A DNA stretch of 64,000 nucleotides from an uncultured Oscillospiraceae bacterium (GCA_934591845.1 CAKTPO010000009.1:1-64000), one strand, 5' to 3'; shown: positions 1 through 8,899, counted from the stretch's first letter. Notes: generated by a model from the sequence alone, not told the origin. A program made the numbers and translations.

Positions 1-119
1 GGATGGGTGCCACAGCGCCGCAGCGCTGTGAACTTTTCGTTAATTATTTCGTTGTCTACTTGACGGGGCGCAGTTCATTCCTGCATTGGGGCAATTTTTT
101 GTTTATTGGTCAGGGCCTG
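1..119. other. Non-coding edge of window with a short hairpin
   Basis: No gene is supported here. Bases 11-30 form a perfect 8-bp stem with a four-base loop (CACAGCGC / GCGCTGTG). It has no clear T-run, so its role (weak terminator or repeat remnant) is undecided. Confidence 0.4.
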
Positions 120-596
120 TTACCGCTCTTCCCGGATGATCTGGCCGTTGAGGACCGCCTGGGTCAGCACGTCTCCCCGGTAGGATAGAGACAGCAGGAA
201 GAACGGGGCATCCTGCCATAGCAGATCCAGGAAAATCCGGTCACCCTCCCACATAGGGAGGCTGTAGAGAAAATCCCGGTCCACCCACTGTAAATCTCCC
301 TCATTACAGGGGTGGGGCTCCCCGGTGAAGCCATCGGCGGTGAACAGGTACATATACTCCCCTTCCGTGCCCTCCTGACGGAACGTGACAACACCCCGGC
401 AACGCCAGGAGGTCAGGGTCAGGCCGGTTTCCTCCCAGGCTTCCCGCAGGAGGCATTCCTCCGGGCTTTCCTCTGGCAGGAATTTCCCGCCGATGCCGAT
501 CCATTTTCCCTCGTTGATATCATTTTTCTTTTTAACCCGGTGGAGCATCAGCACCTGGTCTCCCTGGGTCACATAGCACAGCGTTGTATTGATCAT
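120..596 (-). CDS. NUDIX hydrolase (8-oxo-dGTP diphosphatase-like)
   Basis: A 158-residue NUDIX protein of MutT type, expected to hydrolyse a nucleoside diphosphate linked to another moiety, such as oxidised dGTP. The NUDIX box is visible around residues 35-57: the GKFLPEESPEECLLREAWEETG stretch has the GX5EX7REUXEEXGU layout, with Lys after the first Gly. I start at the ATG at 596 because it overlaps the TGA of the lipid-kinase gene by four bases (ATGA), which indicates translational coupling. A longer upstream reading has low-complexity sequence and no ribosome site. The substrate cannot be read from the sequence. Confidence 0.85.
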   Translation of the reverse strand: MINTTLCYVTQGDQVLMLHRVKKKNDINEGKWIGIGGKFLPEESPEECLLREAWEETGLTLTSWRCRGVVTFRQEGTEGEYMYLFTADGFTGEPHPCNEGDLQWVDRDFLYSLPMWEGDRIFLDLLWQDAPFFLLSLSYRGDVLTQAVLNGQIIREER

Positions 597-1480
597 GCCC
601 GTTTCACCAGTCGGTAGGCCAGATGTTCCGGGGTGACCACCACTTCGCTGTGGCCGTCCTCCCGCTCTCCGTCCAGGGTCCAGGGCATGGCCGGGTCCGC
701 AAAAATCCGGATGTGAGTGGCAGAACGGAACGTCACCATGGCGCAATTGTACTTCTGGCTGTTGAGGGCCAGAATGCACTCGTGGATTTCCGAAAGATTC
801 CGGGGTGCGCGAACCAGCAGAATTTCCAGCTTGTTGTCCTGCAAGTCCACCACCTGGGGATCCAGGGTCAGAATGCCGCCTACGGAGGTGGAGTTGCAGA
901 TGGCTCCAAAGAGGAAATCATCTTCAATTTCCTCTCCGTCGATGATCATTTTGATATGCTCTTTGCGAATTTGGGACAGTTCCTGAATGCCCTCCAGCAC
1001 ATAGGCCGTATGGCCCAGGGCGTTTTTGATGCTCTGGGGGGTGGTGTAGCTGGTGCGGGTAAAGGCCCCGAAAGAGGCCACATAGGAAAAGACCCGTCCG
1101 CCGAAAAGTCCTGCATCATAGGCAACCGGCTGGCCCAGAATAATATCCTGGGTCGCTTCCAGAATGTCTGTAGACAGCCGCAGGCTGGAAGCAAAATCAT
1201 TGGTAGACCCGGCGGGGATATAGCCTACCGGCGTTTTGGAGCCTGCCCGCAGCAGCCCTGCAATGGTCTCATTAAAGGTGCCGTCACCGCCGCAACAGAC
1301 CACCAGATCCACCGCCTCACAGGCCCGGGCCACCACATCCGTGGCATCCCCCGGCCCGGCGGTCATATAAACCTGGACGGCGTAGTCCGCCCGGTTGAAC
1401 ATGGCGATGATCTCCGCCAGAAGCTTCACGGCCTTTTTTTGCCCGGAATATGGATTCACGATCAGAAGCATATTTTTCAT
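593..1480 (-). CDS. YegS/BmrU-type diacylglycerol/lipid kinase
   Basis: A 295-residue soluble lipid kinase of the DAGK catalytic family, which phosphorylates diacylglycerol or a related lipid at the membrane. The N-terminus (MKNMLLIVNPYSGQKKA) is the family's NPxSG signature, and the ATP-binding loop CCGGDGTFNE follows near residue 62. Length matches DgkB/YegS proteins. It is the first gene of a two-gene operon and overlaps the downstream NUDIX gene by four bases. A GGGGGA ribosome site lies about six bases before the ATG, and a good sigma-A promoter sits about 45 bases upstream. Lipid specificity is not determinable here. Confidence 0.88.
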   Translation of the reverse strand: MKNMLLIVNPYSGQKKAVKLLAEIIAMFNRADYAVQVYMTAGPGDATDVVARACEAVDLVVCCGGDGTFNETIAGLLRAGSKTPVGYIPAGSTNDFASSLRLSTDILEATQDIILGQPVAYDAGLFGGRVFSYVASFGAFTRTSYTTPQSIKNALGHTAYVLEGIQELSQIRKEHIKMIIDGEEIEDDFLFGAICNSTSVGGILTLDPQVVDLQDNKLEILLVRAPRNLSEIHECILALNSQKYNCAMVTFRSATHIRIFADPAMPWTLDGEREDGHSEVVVTPEHLAYRLVKRA

Positions 1481-1524
1481 TGCTCTTCCCCCAAACTCTG
1501 TTTCCGTTTTGAATATCGTCTAGT

Positions 1525-1552
1525 ATTATAACACATTTCCGCCTCTTGGCAA
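1525..1552 (-). promoter_or_regulatory. Sigma-A promoter of the lipid kinase operon
   Basis: On the minus strand, TTGCCA (1547-1552) and TATAAT (1525-1530) are separated by 16 bp, just upstream of the lipid kinase start at 1480. Confidence 0.7.
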
Positions 1553-1974
1553 CCCCGGGTACCCGGTGTTTGTAAAAATGTTACAATTGATTGTAACAAC
1601 CAGGCAAAGCCCAGGCGGGGACATTCATCAGGTTGACCGGATATACCGGTAGGCCGTTCCCCCAATGCCCCGGCGTATCTGCATATAAAGCTGAAATTTA
1701 TATGCAGCAAACAGTGACCTATATGCAGAAACCGGGGTGAAGAGACTCTCAAAAGGCCGCCTGTATGCGGTAAGCGCAAACAGCAATATGTGCGTTTTCG
1801 GAACAGGCAGGATCATCTCACACCTATTTCGTTTCAGTTATAATTGGGGACACTATGATTCATTCAGTATCTTTCATTCCTAAAAAATGTGCAGATGCAC
1901 AGAAAATGGGAATGGATATTGAAATCCACACGCTCCATTTGGTTCGCCCGTTCAATCGGCGGCTGTTTTTCCGC
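1553..1974. repeat. Gene-free stretch with TATATGCAG inverted and direct repeats
   Basis: About 420 bases without a convincing gene. CTGCATATAAA (1679-1689) and its inverse TTTATATGCAG (1697-1707) form an 11-bp inverted repeat with a 7-base spacer. A third TATATGCAG lies at 1720-1728. The arrangement looks like a regulator-binding cluster, but no regulator or promoter is attached to it. Confidence 0.45.
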
Positions 1975-2001
1975 AAAAAACCGGCCCTCGGGCCGGTTTT
2001 T
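1975..2001 (-). terminator. Bidirectional rho-independent terminator
   Basis: CCGGCCC (1981-1987) pairs with GGGCCGG (1990-1996), flanked by A-run and T-run on either side. It lies 13 bases after the aminopeptidase stop, so it ends the trmL-to-aminopeptidase transcript. Confidence 0.85.
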
Positions 2002-2013
2002 GTATGGAAAGGT

Positions 2014-3399
2014 TTACGCCAGATAAATGGCCTTGCAGGCTTTCATGGTTTCGTAGCAATCCAGCTTGCTGACGATTTCCATGGGGGCGTGCATGCACAG
2101 GACGGGGACACCGGCATCGACGGTGACGATGTTCCGGTTGGCCATGTAGGCGGCCACGGTGCCGCCGCCGCCCTGGTCTACCTTGCCCAGAGTGGCGATC
2201 TGCCACTTGACACCGGCGGCATCCAGGGTGGAGCGGACGTGCTGCATGGCCTCGGCGGAGGCGTCGGAGGCGCCGCCCTTGCCACGGGAGCCGGTGTACT
2301 TGCAGATGGACACACCGTAGTTCAGCTGGCTGTTGTTCCGGCGGTCGCAGGTCTCAGGGAAGTTGGGGTCAAAGGCGTTGGAAACGTCGGCGGACAGGCA
2401 GAAAGAATTGGCAAAGCAGTGGCTGAGCTTCACGCCCTGGCCGTCGCAGAGGATCTCCATGAAATACTCAAAGGCATGGCTCTGCATACCGCTGATGCCC
2501 ACGGAGCCGATTTCTTCCTTGTCGGCCAGAATGCACACGGCGGTGTGCTTGGGGGTGGGCAGGGTCAGCATGGGTTCCAGCTCGGCGTAGGCGCAGACCC
2601 GGTCATCATGGCCGTAGGCACCCAACAGGCTCCGGTCCAGGCCCACTTCCCGGCACTTGCCGGCAGGGACCACCGTCAGCTCGGCGGTGCGGAAATCGTC
2701 TTCCACAATGCCGTACTTCTCGTTCAGCAGCCGCATGATGTTCAGCTTCACCAGGTCGCTGCCCTCGCCCTCCAGAGGCTCGGTGCCCAGGATCACATTC
2801 AGCTGCTCACCGGCAATGCCCTCGGCCAGGGTCTTCTTCATCTGGTCGGCGGACAGGTGGATCAGCAGGTCGGAAACCACCAGAATGGGGTCAGTCTCCT
2901 CTTCACCGACGGTCACGGTGACCTGGCTGCCGTCCTTCTTGCAGACCACACCGTGGATGGCCAGAGGCACGCAGGTCCACTGGTACTTCTTGATGCCGCC
3001 GTAGTAGTGGGTCTTGAAGTAGGCGATCTCGGAATCCTCGTACATGGGCTGGGGCTTCAAATCCATCCGGGGGGAATCCACGTGGGCGGCGCAGATGTTG
3101 GCACCCTGGGCCAGGCTTTCGGTACCCACCACGGCGATCATAAAGCTCTTGCCACGGTTGTTCATGTAAATCTTGTCGCCGGGCTTGACCTCCATACCGG
3201 GGACAGCAGGCTTAAAGCCGTGCTTCTCCGCCTCCTGGGTGGCCCAGGCAGTGGCCTCCCGCTCGGTCTTGCAGGCATCCATAAAAGCGGCATAGCGCTT
3301 GCAGTAGGCTTCCATCTCAGCCCGCTCCTCCTGGGACAGGCCCACGAAGCCGTTCTTGGGGCTGGACAGCAGCGCTTCACGCAGTTCTTCAGCGTTCAT
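2014..3399 (-). CDS. M18-family aminopeptidase
   Basis: A 461-residue cytosolic zinc aminopeptidase of family M18 (aspartyl aminopeptidase/ApeA group), which removes N-terminal residues from peptides. Metal-ligand regions are visible: AAHVDSPRMDLKP, the DKEEIGS acidic motif, the SRGKGGASDASAE segment and a C-terminal MHAPMEI histidine. The ATG at 3399 is supported by AGGAGG eight bases away and by a promoter just upstream. Unusually, the preceding coaE frame has no stop and reads straight into this start, so the protein may also be made as the C-terminal half of a fusion. The 461-residue form by itself has the normal family length. Confidence 0.9.
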   Translation of the reverse strand: MNAEELREALLSSPKNGFVGLSQEERAEMEAYCKRYAAFMDACKTEREATAWATQEAEKHGFKPAVPGMEVKPGDKIYMNNRGKSFMIAVVGTESLAQGANICAAHVDSPRMDLKPQPMYEDSEIAYFKTHYYGGIKKYQWTCVPLAIHGVVCKKDGSQVTVTVGEEETDPILVVSDLLIHLSADQMKKTLAEGIAGEQLNVILGTEPLEGEGSDLVKLNIMRLLNEKYGIVEDDFRTAELTVVPAGKCREVGLDRSLLGAYGHDDRVCAYAELEPMLTLPTPKHTAVCILADKEEIGSVGISGMQSHAFEYFMEILCDGQGVKLSHCFANSFCLSADVSNAFDPNFPETCDRRNNSQLNYGVSICKYTGSRGKGGASDASAEAMQHVRSTLDAAGVKWQIATLGKVDQGGGGTVAAYMANRNIVTVDAGVPVLCMHAPMEIVSKLDCYETMKACKAIYLA

Positions 3400-4005
3400 T
3401 GTACATCCTCCTGTTTGTTTATAGTCTTGTTCCATTATATCCAATTCCCTCAAAAATGCAAGGCACTTCTGCCGGAACTGCTCTTTGGTTCCGGAATTTT
3501 CCAAAATGAAGTCGCACCGGCCCCGAAACCAGTCTTCCCCATGCTGGGCGGCAATGCGGCTGCGGGCGTAAGCTTCGTCAATGCCGTCCCGGGCCATGAG
3601 TCGGGCCACCCGGGTCTCCTCCGGGGCCACCACCGCCACGGTCTTATGGCAGAGCCTGGAAAGGCCGCTTTCAAAAAGAGCAATGGCATCAATGGCCGCA
3701 AGTCTGGGCTGGTTTTCCAGTGCCCGCTCCACCTCCTGCAAAATCCGACTGTGGGTGATGGCGTTCAGATCTTCCAGGGCCTGGGGGTCTTTGTAGACCA
3801 GGGGCCCCAGTTTTTTCCGGTCCAGGCCCGCGGGTGTCACCGTGCCGGGAAAGCGGTTTTCAATGGCCTCCAGCATTTCATTGTCCCTTTTTAAAAGGTC
3901 ATGGTAAATCTCATCGCAGTCCAGTACCAGCCCTCCCAGGGCGGCAATGCAGGAAAGCAGGGTGGTTTTTCCGCAGCCGGTGCCCCCGGTGATGCCTAAG
4001 ATCAT
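2014..4005 (-). CDS. coaE: Dephospho-CoA kinase, open frame continuing into the M18 aminopeptidase
   Basis: CoaE phosphorylates the ribose 3'-OH of dephospho-CoA, the last step of coenzyme A synthesis. The first ~200 residues after the ATG at 4005 make a full-length CoaE: P-loop GITGGTGCGKTT at residues 4-15, then the DCDEIYHDLL region, the family's LD-D/ARxxRDG helical segment and a normal C-terminal helix. The frame contains no stop codon at the expected end (near 3400) and runs through the ribosome site and ATG of the aminopeptidase, giving a 663-residue CoaE-M18 frame. The ATG overlaps the TGA of the upstream tsaC gene by four bases. Either a stop was lost or the sequence has a small error. 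Both other frames carry stops in the junction. Confidence 0.8.
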   Translation of the reverse strand: MILGITGGTGCGKTTLLSCIAALGGLVLDCDEIYHDLLKRDNEMLEAIENRFPGTVTPAGLDRKKLGPLVYKDPQALEDLNAITHSRILQEVERALENQPRLAAIDAIALFESGLSRLCHKTVAVVAPEETRVARLMARDGIDEAYARSRIAAQHGEDWFRGRCDFILENSGTKEQFRQKCLAFLRELDIMEQDYKQTGGCTMNAEELREALLSSPKNGFVGLSQEERAEMEAYCKRYAAFMDACKTEREATAWATQEAEKHGFKPAVPGMEVKPGDKIYMNNRGKSFMIAVVGTESLAQGANICAAHVDSPRMDLKPQPMYEDSEIAYFKTHYYGGIKKYQWTCVPLAIHGVVCKKDGSQVTVTVGEEETDPILVVSDLLIHLSADQMKKTLAEGIAGEQLNVILGTEPLEGEGSDLVKLNIMRLLNEKYGIVEDDFRTAELTVVPAGKCREVGLDRSLLGAYGHDDRVCAYAELEPMLTLPTPKHTAVCILADKEEIGSVGISGMQSHAFEYFMEILCDGQGVKLSHCFANSFCLSADVSNAFDPNFPETCDRRNNSQLNYGVSICKYTGSRGKGGASDASAEAMQHVRSTLDAAGVKWQIATLGKVDQGGGGTVAAYMANRNIVTVDAGVPVLCMHAPMEIVSKLDCYETMKACKAIYLA
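3434..3461 (-). promoter_or_regulatory. Internal promoter of the M18 aminopeptidase
   Basis: Minus-strand TTGCAT (3456-3461) and a perfect TATAAT (3434-3439), 16 bp apart, lie inside the 3' end of coaE and about 35 bases before the aminopeptidase start. This would allow the aminopeptidase to be expressed separately. Confidence 0.6.
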
Positions 4006-5036
4006 GGTTCTTCCTCCCCGTCCACAATGTGGAACGCTGCGGCTTTTTTGAGCCGGTTCTGTACGGCATAGGCCACGCCACCCCCTACGGGACACCGGGC
4101 GTAAACCTTTCCGATGGAGGGGTCATCCAAAACCCGCAGTGCGGCGAAAAGCCCGGCACTAAGGGAATCCACGTCACTTTCTTTGCCATAGGCCAGAGGG
4201 GCGCAGTCGCCGTACAGGGGCAGTTCCTCCTCAAAGCACAGCACCCGGTCCCCGGGAGCAAAGTGCCGGTGGATATACGCAGCCGCCTTTTCCCGGCTGC
4301 CGGAGACGATGATCACCGGCTCCGCCGGGGCATAGTGGCGGTATTTCATGCCTGGGGCCTTGACCACCGCATCCTTGTCGATCTGGGCCGTCACCGCCTT
4401 GTCGATGACCAGGTCCCCCAGAACTTCCAGAAGCTGCTCCGGGGTGACGCCGCCGGGGCGCAGCAGCCGGGGCCGGTCCTCGGTCAAATCCACAATGGTG
4501 GACTCCACCCCCACCCGGCAGGGGCCGCCGTCTACAATGGCATCGATTTTCCCATCGTGGTCATGGCGCACATGCTGGGCGGTGGTGGTTGAGGGCTTGC
4601 CGGAAATATTGGCAGAGGGGGCCGCAATAGGAACCCCCGCCAGGGCGATGATTTTTCGGGTCACCAGGCTGTCCGGGCACCGGACGGCCACGGTAGACAG
4701 TCCCGCGGTGGTGCGCCTGGGTACCGTGTCACGGGCGGGCAGCACCATGGTCAGAGGGCCGGGCCAGAACTTTTCCGCCAGCACATAGGCCGCCTTGGGA
4801 ATATCATGGCAAAACCGCTCCATTTCCTGAGGCTCCGCCACATGGAGGATCAGGGGATTATCCTGGGGGCGGCCCTTGGCTTCAAAAATTTTCAGCACCG
4901 CATTTTCATCCAGGCCGTTGGCCCCCAGGCCGTAGACCGTCTCCGTAGGAATGGCCACCAGCCCGCCTTTTTGGATGATCTTCGCCGCGATCTCTGGAGT
5001 TTCCGGGGCATCAGCAGATAAATACAATGTATCCAT
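4002..5036 (-). CDS. tsaC: L-threonylcarbamoyladenylate synthase (Sua5/TsaC)
   Basis: A 344-residue Sua5-type enzyme that makes threonylcarbamoyl-AMP from threonine, bicarbonate and ATP for the t6A37 modification of ANN-decoding tRNAs. The N-terminal YrdC domain (about 1-200) shows IPTETVYGLG, the KGRPQDNPL lysine/arginine motif and PSANISGKPS. The extra C-terminal Sua5 domain follows a GMKYRHYAP linker near residue 235. The start at 5036 is chosen because GAGGAA lies six bases away; the in-frame upstream extension lies inside a terminator stem. It is followed with a four-base overlap by coaE. Confidence 0.93.
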   Translation of the reverse strand: MDTLYLSADAPETPEIAAKIIQKGGLVAIPTETVYGLGANGLDENAVLKIFEAKGRPQDNPLILHVAEPQEMERFCHDIPKAAYVLAEKFWPGPLTMVLPARDTVPRRTTAGLSTVAVRCPDSLVTRKIIALAGVPIAAPSANISGKPSTTTAQHVRHDHDGKIDAIVDGGPCRVGVESTIVDLTEDRPRLLRPGGVTPEQLLEVLGDLVIDKAVTAQIDKDAVVKAPGMKYRHYAPAEPVIIVSGSREKAAAYIHRHFAPGDRVLCFEEELPLYGDCAPLAYGKESDVDSLSAGLFAALRVLDDPSIGKVYARCPVGGGVAYAVQNRLKKAAAFHIVDGEEEP

Positions 5037-5048
5037 ATCGTTTTCCTC

Positions 5049-5084
5049 AAAAAGGGGAGAAAACACCTGTGGCGTTTTCTCCCC
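5049..5084 (-). terminator. Stem-loop terminator/attenuator between tpiA and tsaC
   Basis: GGGGAGAAAAC (5054-5064) pairs with GTTTTCTCCCC (5074-5084), and a T-run follows on the minus strand at 5049-5053. It lies after tpiA and directly before the tsaC ribosome site, so readthrough would set tsaC-coaE expression. Confidence 0.75.
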
Positions 5085-5125
5085 CCTCACTTTATGAGAA
5101 TTTTATTCAGAGTGTCCTGAGAAAG

Positions 5126-5902
5126 TTATTCGTTGGGCTGGTTGGCTGCCTCGATGATCTTGACGAACTTCTCGGGAACCAGGGAAGCGCCGCCGATCAG
5201 GCCGCCGTCGATGTCGGGCTGGGCCAGCAGTTCGAAAGCGTTCTTCTCGTTCATGGAGCCACCGTACAGAATGGAGATGGCCCGGGCATTCTTGGAGGAG
5301 TACAGCTTGCGAACAGCGGTACGGATGCTCTCGCAGACTTCCTCAGCCTGCTCGGGAGTGGCGGTGCGGCCGGTGCCGATGGCCCAGATGGGCTCGTAGG
5401 CAATGATGACCTTGCGGATCTTCTCCTCGGGAACGCCAGCCAGACCCAGCTTGATCTGCATGGTGATCCACTCGGTGGTGATGCCGGACTCTCTCTGCTC
5501 CAGAGTCTCGCCGCAGCACATAATGGGGGTCAGACCGGCTTCCAGAGCGGCCAGAACCTTGGCGTTGACATCGGCATCGGTCTCGCCCATGGCGCGACGC
5601 TCGGAGTGGCCGATGATGACGTACTTGCAGCCGGCGTCTACCAGCATGTTGGTAGCAATTTCGCCGGTGTAAGCACCGGAAGCATTGGCGTTGCAGTTCT
5701 CAGCACCGATGCCGATACGGGTCTCCCGAACGGCACGGACAGCGGCGGGAATATCCACAGCGGGAACGCACAGGGCCACGTCACACCAACGGCCTCTGGG
5801 CATAATGGCCTTCAGCTGGGTCATAAACTCCTTGGTCTCGGAGGGGGTCTTGTTCATCTTCCAGTTACCGGCGATGACAGTTTTGCGATACTTTCTGTTC
5901 AT
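5126..5902 (-). CDS. tpiA: Triosephosphate isomerase
   Basis: A 258-residue TIM-barrel enzyme interconverting dihydroxyacetone phosphate and glyceraldehyde 3-phosphate in glycolysis. The catalytic lysine is in GNWKMN (residue ~16), the histidine in IIGHSERR (~105) and the glutamate in [11 protein letters not shown] (~175). The phosphate-binding YGGSMN and GLIGGASL segments are near the C-terminus. AAGGAGA lies eight bases before the ATG. It follows pgk by 139 bases. Confidence 0.97.
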   Translation of the reverse strand: MNRKYRKTVIAGNWKMNKTPSETKEFMTQLKAIMPRGRWCDVALCVPAVDIPAAVRAVRETRIGIGAENCNANASGAYTGEIATNMLVDAGCKYVIIGHSERRAMGETDADVNAKVLAALEAGLTPIMCCGETLEQRESGITTEWITMQIKLGLAGVPEEKIRKVIIAYEPIWAIGTGRTATPEQAEEVCESIRTAVRKLYSSKNARAISILYGGSMNEKNAFELLAQPDIDGGLIGGASLVPEKFVKIIEAANQPNE

Positions 5903-6041
5903 TTCTAAATTTCTCCTTGTTGCTTATATGTCTACACTCATATTGAATGTAATCGACTGATTTGATTTGCCCTGGGGCGGCAGACCGCCACCCCAAGTAC
6001 AAATTTACGTGGTTTTGATGGTATTTCCAGGGTAAAAAGCC

Positions 6042-7241
6042 TTACTTGTCTTCCAGGCAGGCGATACCGGGCAGCTCCAGGCCTTCCAGGAATTCCAGGG
6101 AAGCGCCGCCGCCGGTGGAAATGTGGGTGATCTTATCGGCAAAGCCCAGCTGCTCGCAGGCAGCAGCGCTGTCGCCGCCGCCGACGATGGTCACGGCAGA
6201 GCTTTCGGCCAGAGCCTGGGCAACAGCAATGGTGCCCTTGGCCAGAGTGGGGTTCTCAAACACGCCCATAGGTCCGTTCCAGACAACGGTCTTGGCGGAC
6301 TTGGCAGCCTGGGCAAACAGAGCCTGGCTCTTTTCGCCAATATCCAGCCCCATCTTGTCAGAGGGGATGGCATCGGCAGCAACAGTCTCCACGGGGATCT
6401 CGGCGTCAATGGGGTTGGGGAAAGAATCGGCAACCACGGCATCTACAGGCAGCAGGAGCTTGACGCCCTTGGCCTCGGCCTTGGCCATCATTTCCTTGCA
6501 GTAGTCGATCTTCTCGGAGTCCACCAGAGACTTGCCGATGTTGTAGCCCTTGGCAGCCAGGAAGGTAAACGCCATGCCGCCGCCGATGATCAGGGTGTCC
6601 ACCTTTTCCAGCAAATTGTTGATGACGTTCAGCTTGTCGGAAACCTTGGCGCCGCCCAGAATGGCAACGAAGGGACGCTCGGGATCGGCCAGAGCCTTGC
6701 CCATGATGGAAACTTCCTTCTGGATCAGGTAGCCGCAGACGGCGGGCAGGTAGTCGGCCACACCGGCAGTGGAGGAATGGGCACGGTGAGCAGTGCCAAA
6801 GGCATCGTTGACAAACAGGTCTGCCATGGAAGCCAGGGCCTTGCTCAGTTCGGGATCGTTCTTGGTCTCGCCCTTCTCAAAGCGGGTGTTCTCCAGCAGC
6901 ATGACCTGGCCATCCTGCAGAGCGGCAGCCTTGGCCTTGGCATCCTCACCGGCTACGTCCTTGGCCATGATCACTCTCTGGCCCAGCAGCTCGGAGATCC
7001 GGTCAGCCACGACCTGCAGGCTCAGCTCGGGCTTGTACTCGCCCTTGGGCTTGCCCATGTGGGAGCACAGGATCACCTTGGCCTTGTGGTCCACCAGGTA
7101 GCGGATGGTGGGCATGGCAGCCACGATCCGCTTGTCGGAAGTGATCTTACCGTCCTTTGTGGGGACATTGAAGTCGCAGCGGCACAGAACCCGCTTGCCG
7201 GATACGTTGACGTCTTCGATGGACTTCTTGTTGTAGTTCAT
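6042..7241 (-). CDS. pgk: Phosphoglycerate kinase
   Basis: A 399-residue monomeric kinase that transfers phosphate from 1,3-bisphosphoglycerate to ADP in glycolysis. Both lobes are present: the substrate-binding RCDFNVP motif at ~21-27, the HMGKPKGE loop, and the nucleotide-binding GGGDSAAA and [13 protein letters not shown] motifs near the C-terminus. The ATG overlaps the trmL stop by four bases (ATGA), with GGAGGA upstream. No gap gene is adjacent, unlike the common gap-pgk-tpiA-gpmI-eno order. Confidence 0.97.
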   Translation of the reverse strand: MNYNKKSIEDVNVSGKRVLCRCDFNVPTKDGKITSDKRIVAAMPTIRYLVDHKAKVILCSHMGKPKGEYKPELSLQVVADRISELLGQRVIMAKDVAGEDAKAKAAALQDGQVMLLENTRFEKGETKNDPELSKALASMADLFVNDAFGTAHRAHSSTAGVADYLPAVCGYLIQKEVSIMGKALADPERPFVAILGGAKVSDKLNVINNLLEKVDTLIIGGGMAFTFLAAKGYNIGKSLVDSEKIDYCKEMMAKAEAKGVKLLLPVDAVVADSFPNPIDAEIPVETVAADAIPSDKMGLDIGEKSQALFAQAAKSAKTVVWNGPMGVFENPTLAKGTIAVAQALAESSAVTIVGGGDSAAACEQLGFADKITHISTGGGASLEFLEGLELPGIACLEDK

Positions 7242-7750
7242 AATGATTCCTCCAAATTATTGGAGCCGTCGCTCCGCATTTTTCCAAAATCTTTTAGCTG
7301 TGGAAAGGACAGCTGCCGCAAAGCTTCATAAACCGTAATGGCCACCGCATTGCTCAGGTTCAGGCTTCGGGCCTCCTGGCGCATGGGGATACGGACACAG
7401 CTTTCCCGGTGGGCTTCCAGAAAGGGTTCCGGAAGGCCTTTGGTCTCCTTGCCGAAAAACAGGTAATCCCCGTCCCGGTATTCTGCCTCCGTATAGCATC
7501 GGGGTGCTTTTGTAGACAGGCACCACATGCGCTCCACCTGGTTTTTGGAAAAGAAATCTTCCAGATTTTCGTAATCCAAAACCTCCACCAGATTCCAGTA
7601 ATCCAGCCCGGCCCGTTTGACAGCCTTTTCGGAAATGTCAAAGCCCAGAGGACGGATCAAGTGGAGACGGCAGGCCGTTGCGGCGCAGGTCCTGGCAATG
7701 TTGCCGCAGTTCTGTGGAATTTCAGGCTCCACCAGTACCACATTCAGCAT
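7238..7750 (-). CDS. trmL: tRNA (cytidine(34)-2'-O)-methyltransferase
   Basis: A 170-residue SPOUT methyltransferase that methylates the wobble nucleotide ribose of tRNA-Leu isoacceptors with S-adenosylmethionine. The N-terminus [20 protein letters not shown], the FGKETKGLP loop and the C-terminal knot [16 protein letters not shown] are diagnostic. I use the ATG at 7750, eight bases after a GAGGTG site; a GTG at 7759 is the alternative. It is the first gene of the trmL-pgk-tpiA transcript. Confidence 0.94.
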   Translation of the reverse strand: MLNVVLVEPEIPQNCGNIARTCAATACRLHLIRPLGFDISEKAVKRAGLDYWNLVEVLDYENLEDFFSKNQVERMWCLSTKAPRCYTEAEYRDGDYLFFGKETKGLPEPFLEAHRESCVRIPMRQEARSLNLSNAVAITVYEALRQLSFPQLKDFGKMRSDGSNNLEESL

Positions 7751-7806
7751 TGCCCTCACCTCGAAAAAAGTTTTGCGGATGGGCTAACCCATTCCATACA
7801 AGCACT

Positions 7807-7835
7807 ATTGTAAGCCAATTCCTGCCTAAAATCAA
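7807..7835 (-). promoter_or_regulatory. Sigma-A promoter of the trmL-pgk-tpiA operon
   Basis: Minus-strand TTGATT (7830-7835) and TACAAT (7807-7812) with a 17-bp spacer, about 57 bases before the trmL start. Confidence 0.65.
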
Positions 7836-7939
7836 TGAAAAAAAACGCAAAAATCATATTTTTTTCAAGACTGCCCAGAAAGAAATTCTTTTGCGGGAAA
7901 TTATTGTGAATTTTGCTCTCTTGTATTTTCTTTTTTGAT

Positions 7940-7980
7940 AAAAAATTGTGCATTTCAGGCAAAGTCCCTGAAATGCACAA
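7940..7980 (-). terminator. Strong rho-independent terminator
   Basis: A perfect 14-bp stem (7946-7959 with 7967-7980, loop CAAAGTC) is followed on the minus strand by a T-rich run. It ends the DegV-lipoprotein transcript. Confidence 0.85.
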
Positions 7981-8003
7981 GAAATTATACCGTTGTGTTT
8001 CGC

Positions 8004-8858
8004 TTATCCTACGGAGAATTCCAGGCCGTTTTCCCCGTACACCCAGCTTCCGGCCACCCCTGCCAGCACGCGGCCGTCAGGCAGGGCCGCAGAGAGGATC
8101 AAATCGATCTGCTCCCCCTGCTGCAATTCCGGCAAAGATAGCGCCGTATGGGTCTGGGCGGTGTAGCTGCCCTCGGTCTCCCCTTCCGTCATGGCAAGGG
8201 GTTCTTCTAAAAGGGCGGTGCCGCCAAGATACCAGCCAAGCTTTGTTTCCACAGGGGTGGCAGGGCTGCCGTCCCCGGTAATAAGGGGCACCTGGACGGA
8301 GGCGGTAACATCTGCCTGGACTTTCCCGTCTTCCATGGAAGCGTTTGTGGCCAGGGCATTGGCATAGGCGCTGAGGCTCCCATAGAGATAGGTCAGCTTG
8401 GGGACTTTGGGGTTTTCCGGGGTGCTCAGAGGGATCTGCTCCTGGGTGCCGTCCAGAGAGGTGAGCACGCAGTAATAGCTATAGCCATCGGCAGGCTCCA
8501 ACGAGAAGCTGAGGCCATAGCTGGCCCCGTCCCACAGGCATTCTTCCAAAAGCACCTGTTTTCCATCCAGGTTCACCAATATCTGGGCTCGCTGCCCCTG
8601 GGGCCGATCTCCGGGCCAAAGCTGGGCCTGGATGCTGACCGGGTCTTCCTGGGTCGTGCCCGTCGCCGTCAGGGTAAACCGATCCAGGCTGGTGCTTTTG
8701 AGCGCCCCCAGCTGCTCCTGCAAGGTATTGATCTGCTCGAGAAGGGCATTATTCTCCTGCTTGAGCCGGGTGATCTCCTGCTCTAAGTCCCGGGTATTTC
8801 CGGAACAGCCCGTCAGCAGCAGAAGGCCTGCCAGAATCAAGGGTAACAGTCGTTTCAT
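8004..8858 (-). CDS. Lipoprotein with coiled coil, unknown function
   Basis: A 284-residue membrane-anchored lipoprotein with signal peptide MKRLLPLILAGLLLL and lipobox LTGC, the cysteine being residue ~18. Residues ~22-50 (DLEQEITRLKQENNALLEQ) predict a short coiled coil, and the rest is beta-rich with no recognised catalytic motif. The ATG at 8858 has AAGGAG six bases upstream; the next ATG overlaps that site. It lies 42 bases after degV on the same strand, so the two are probably co-transcribed. Similar lipoproteins are annotated only as hypothetical in Clostridia. Confidence 0.8.
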   Translation of the reverse strand: MKRLLPLILAGLLLLTGCSGNTRDLEQEITRLKQENNALLEQINTLQEQLGALKSTSLDRFTLTATGTTQEDPVSIQAQLWPGDRPQGQRAQILVNLDGKQVLLEECLWDGASYGLSFSLEPADGYSYYCVLTSLDGTQEQIPLSTPENPKVPKLTYLYGSLSAYANALATNASMEDGKVQADVTASVQVPLITGDGSPATPVETKLGWYLGGTALLEEPLAMTEGETEGSYTAQTHTALSLPELQQGEQIDLILSAALPDGRVLAGVAGSWVYGENGLEFSVG

Positions 8859-8899
8859 AGGCATCTCCTTTATCTTCAATATGCCCCGAAAGCTTTTTC

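Noticed and set aside
1855..3894. A 679-codon plus-strand frame antisense to coaE and the M18 gene.
   Set aside because: Low-complexity His/Gly/Val-rich translation with no family resemblance. It is the mirror of GC-rich real genes on the minus strand.
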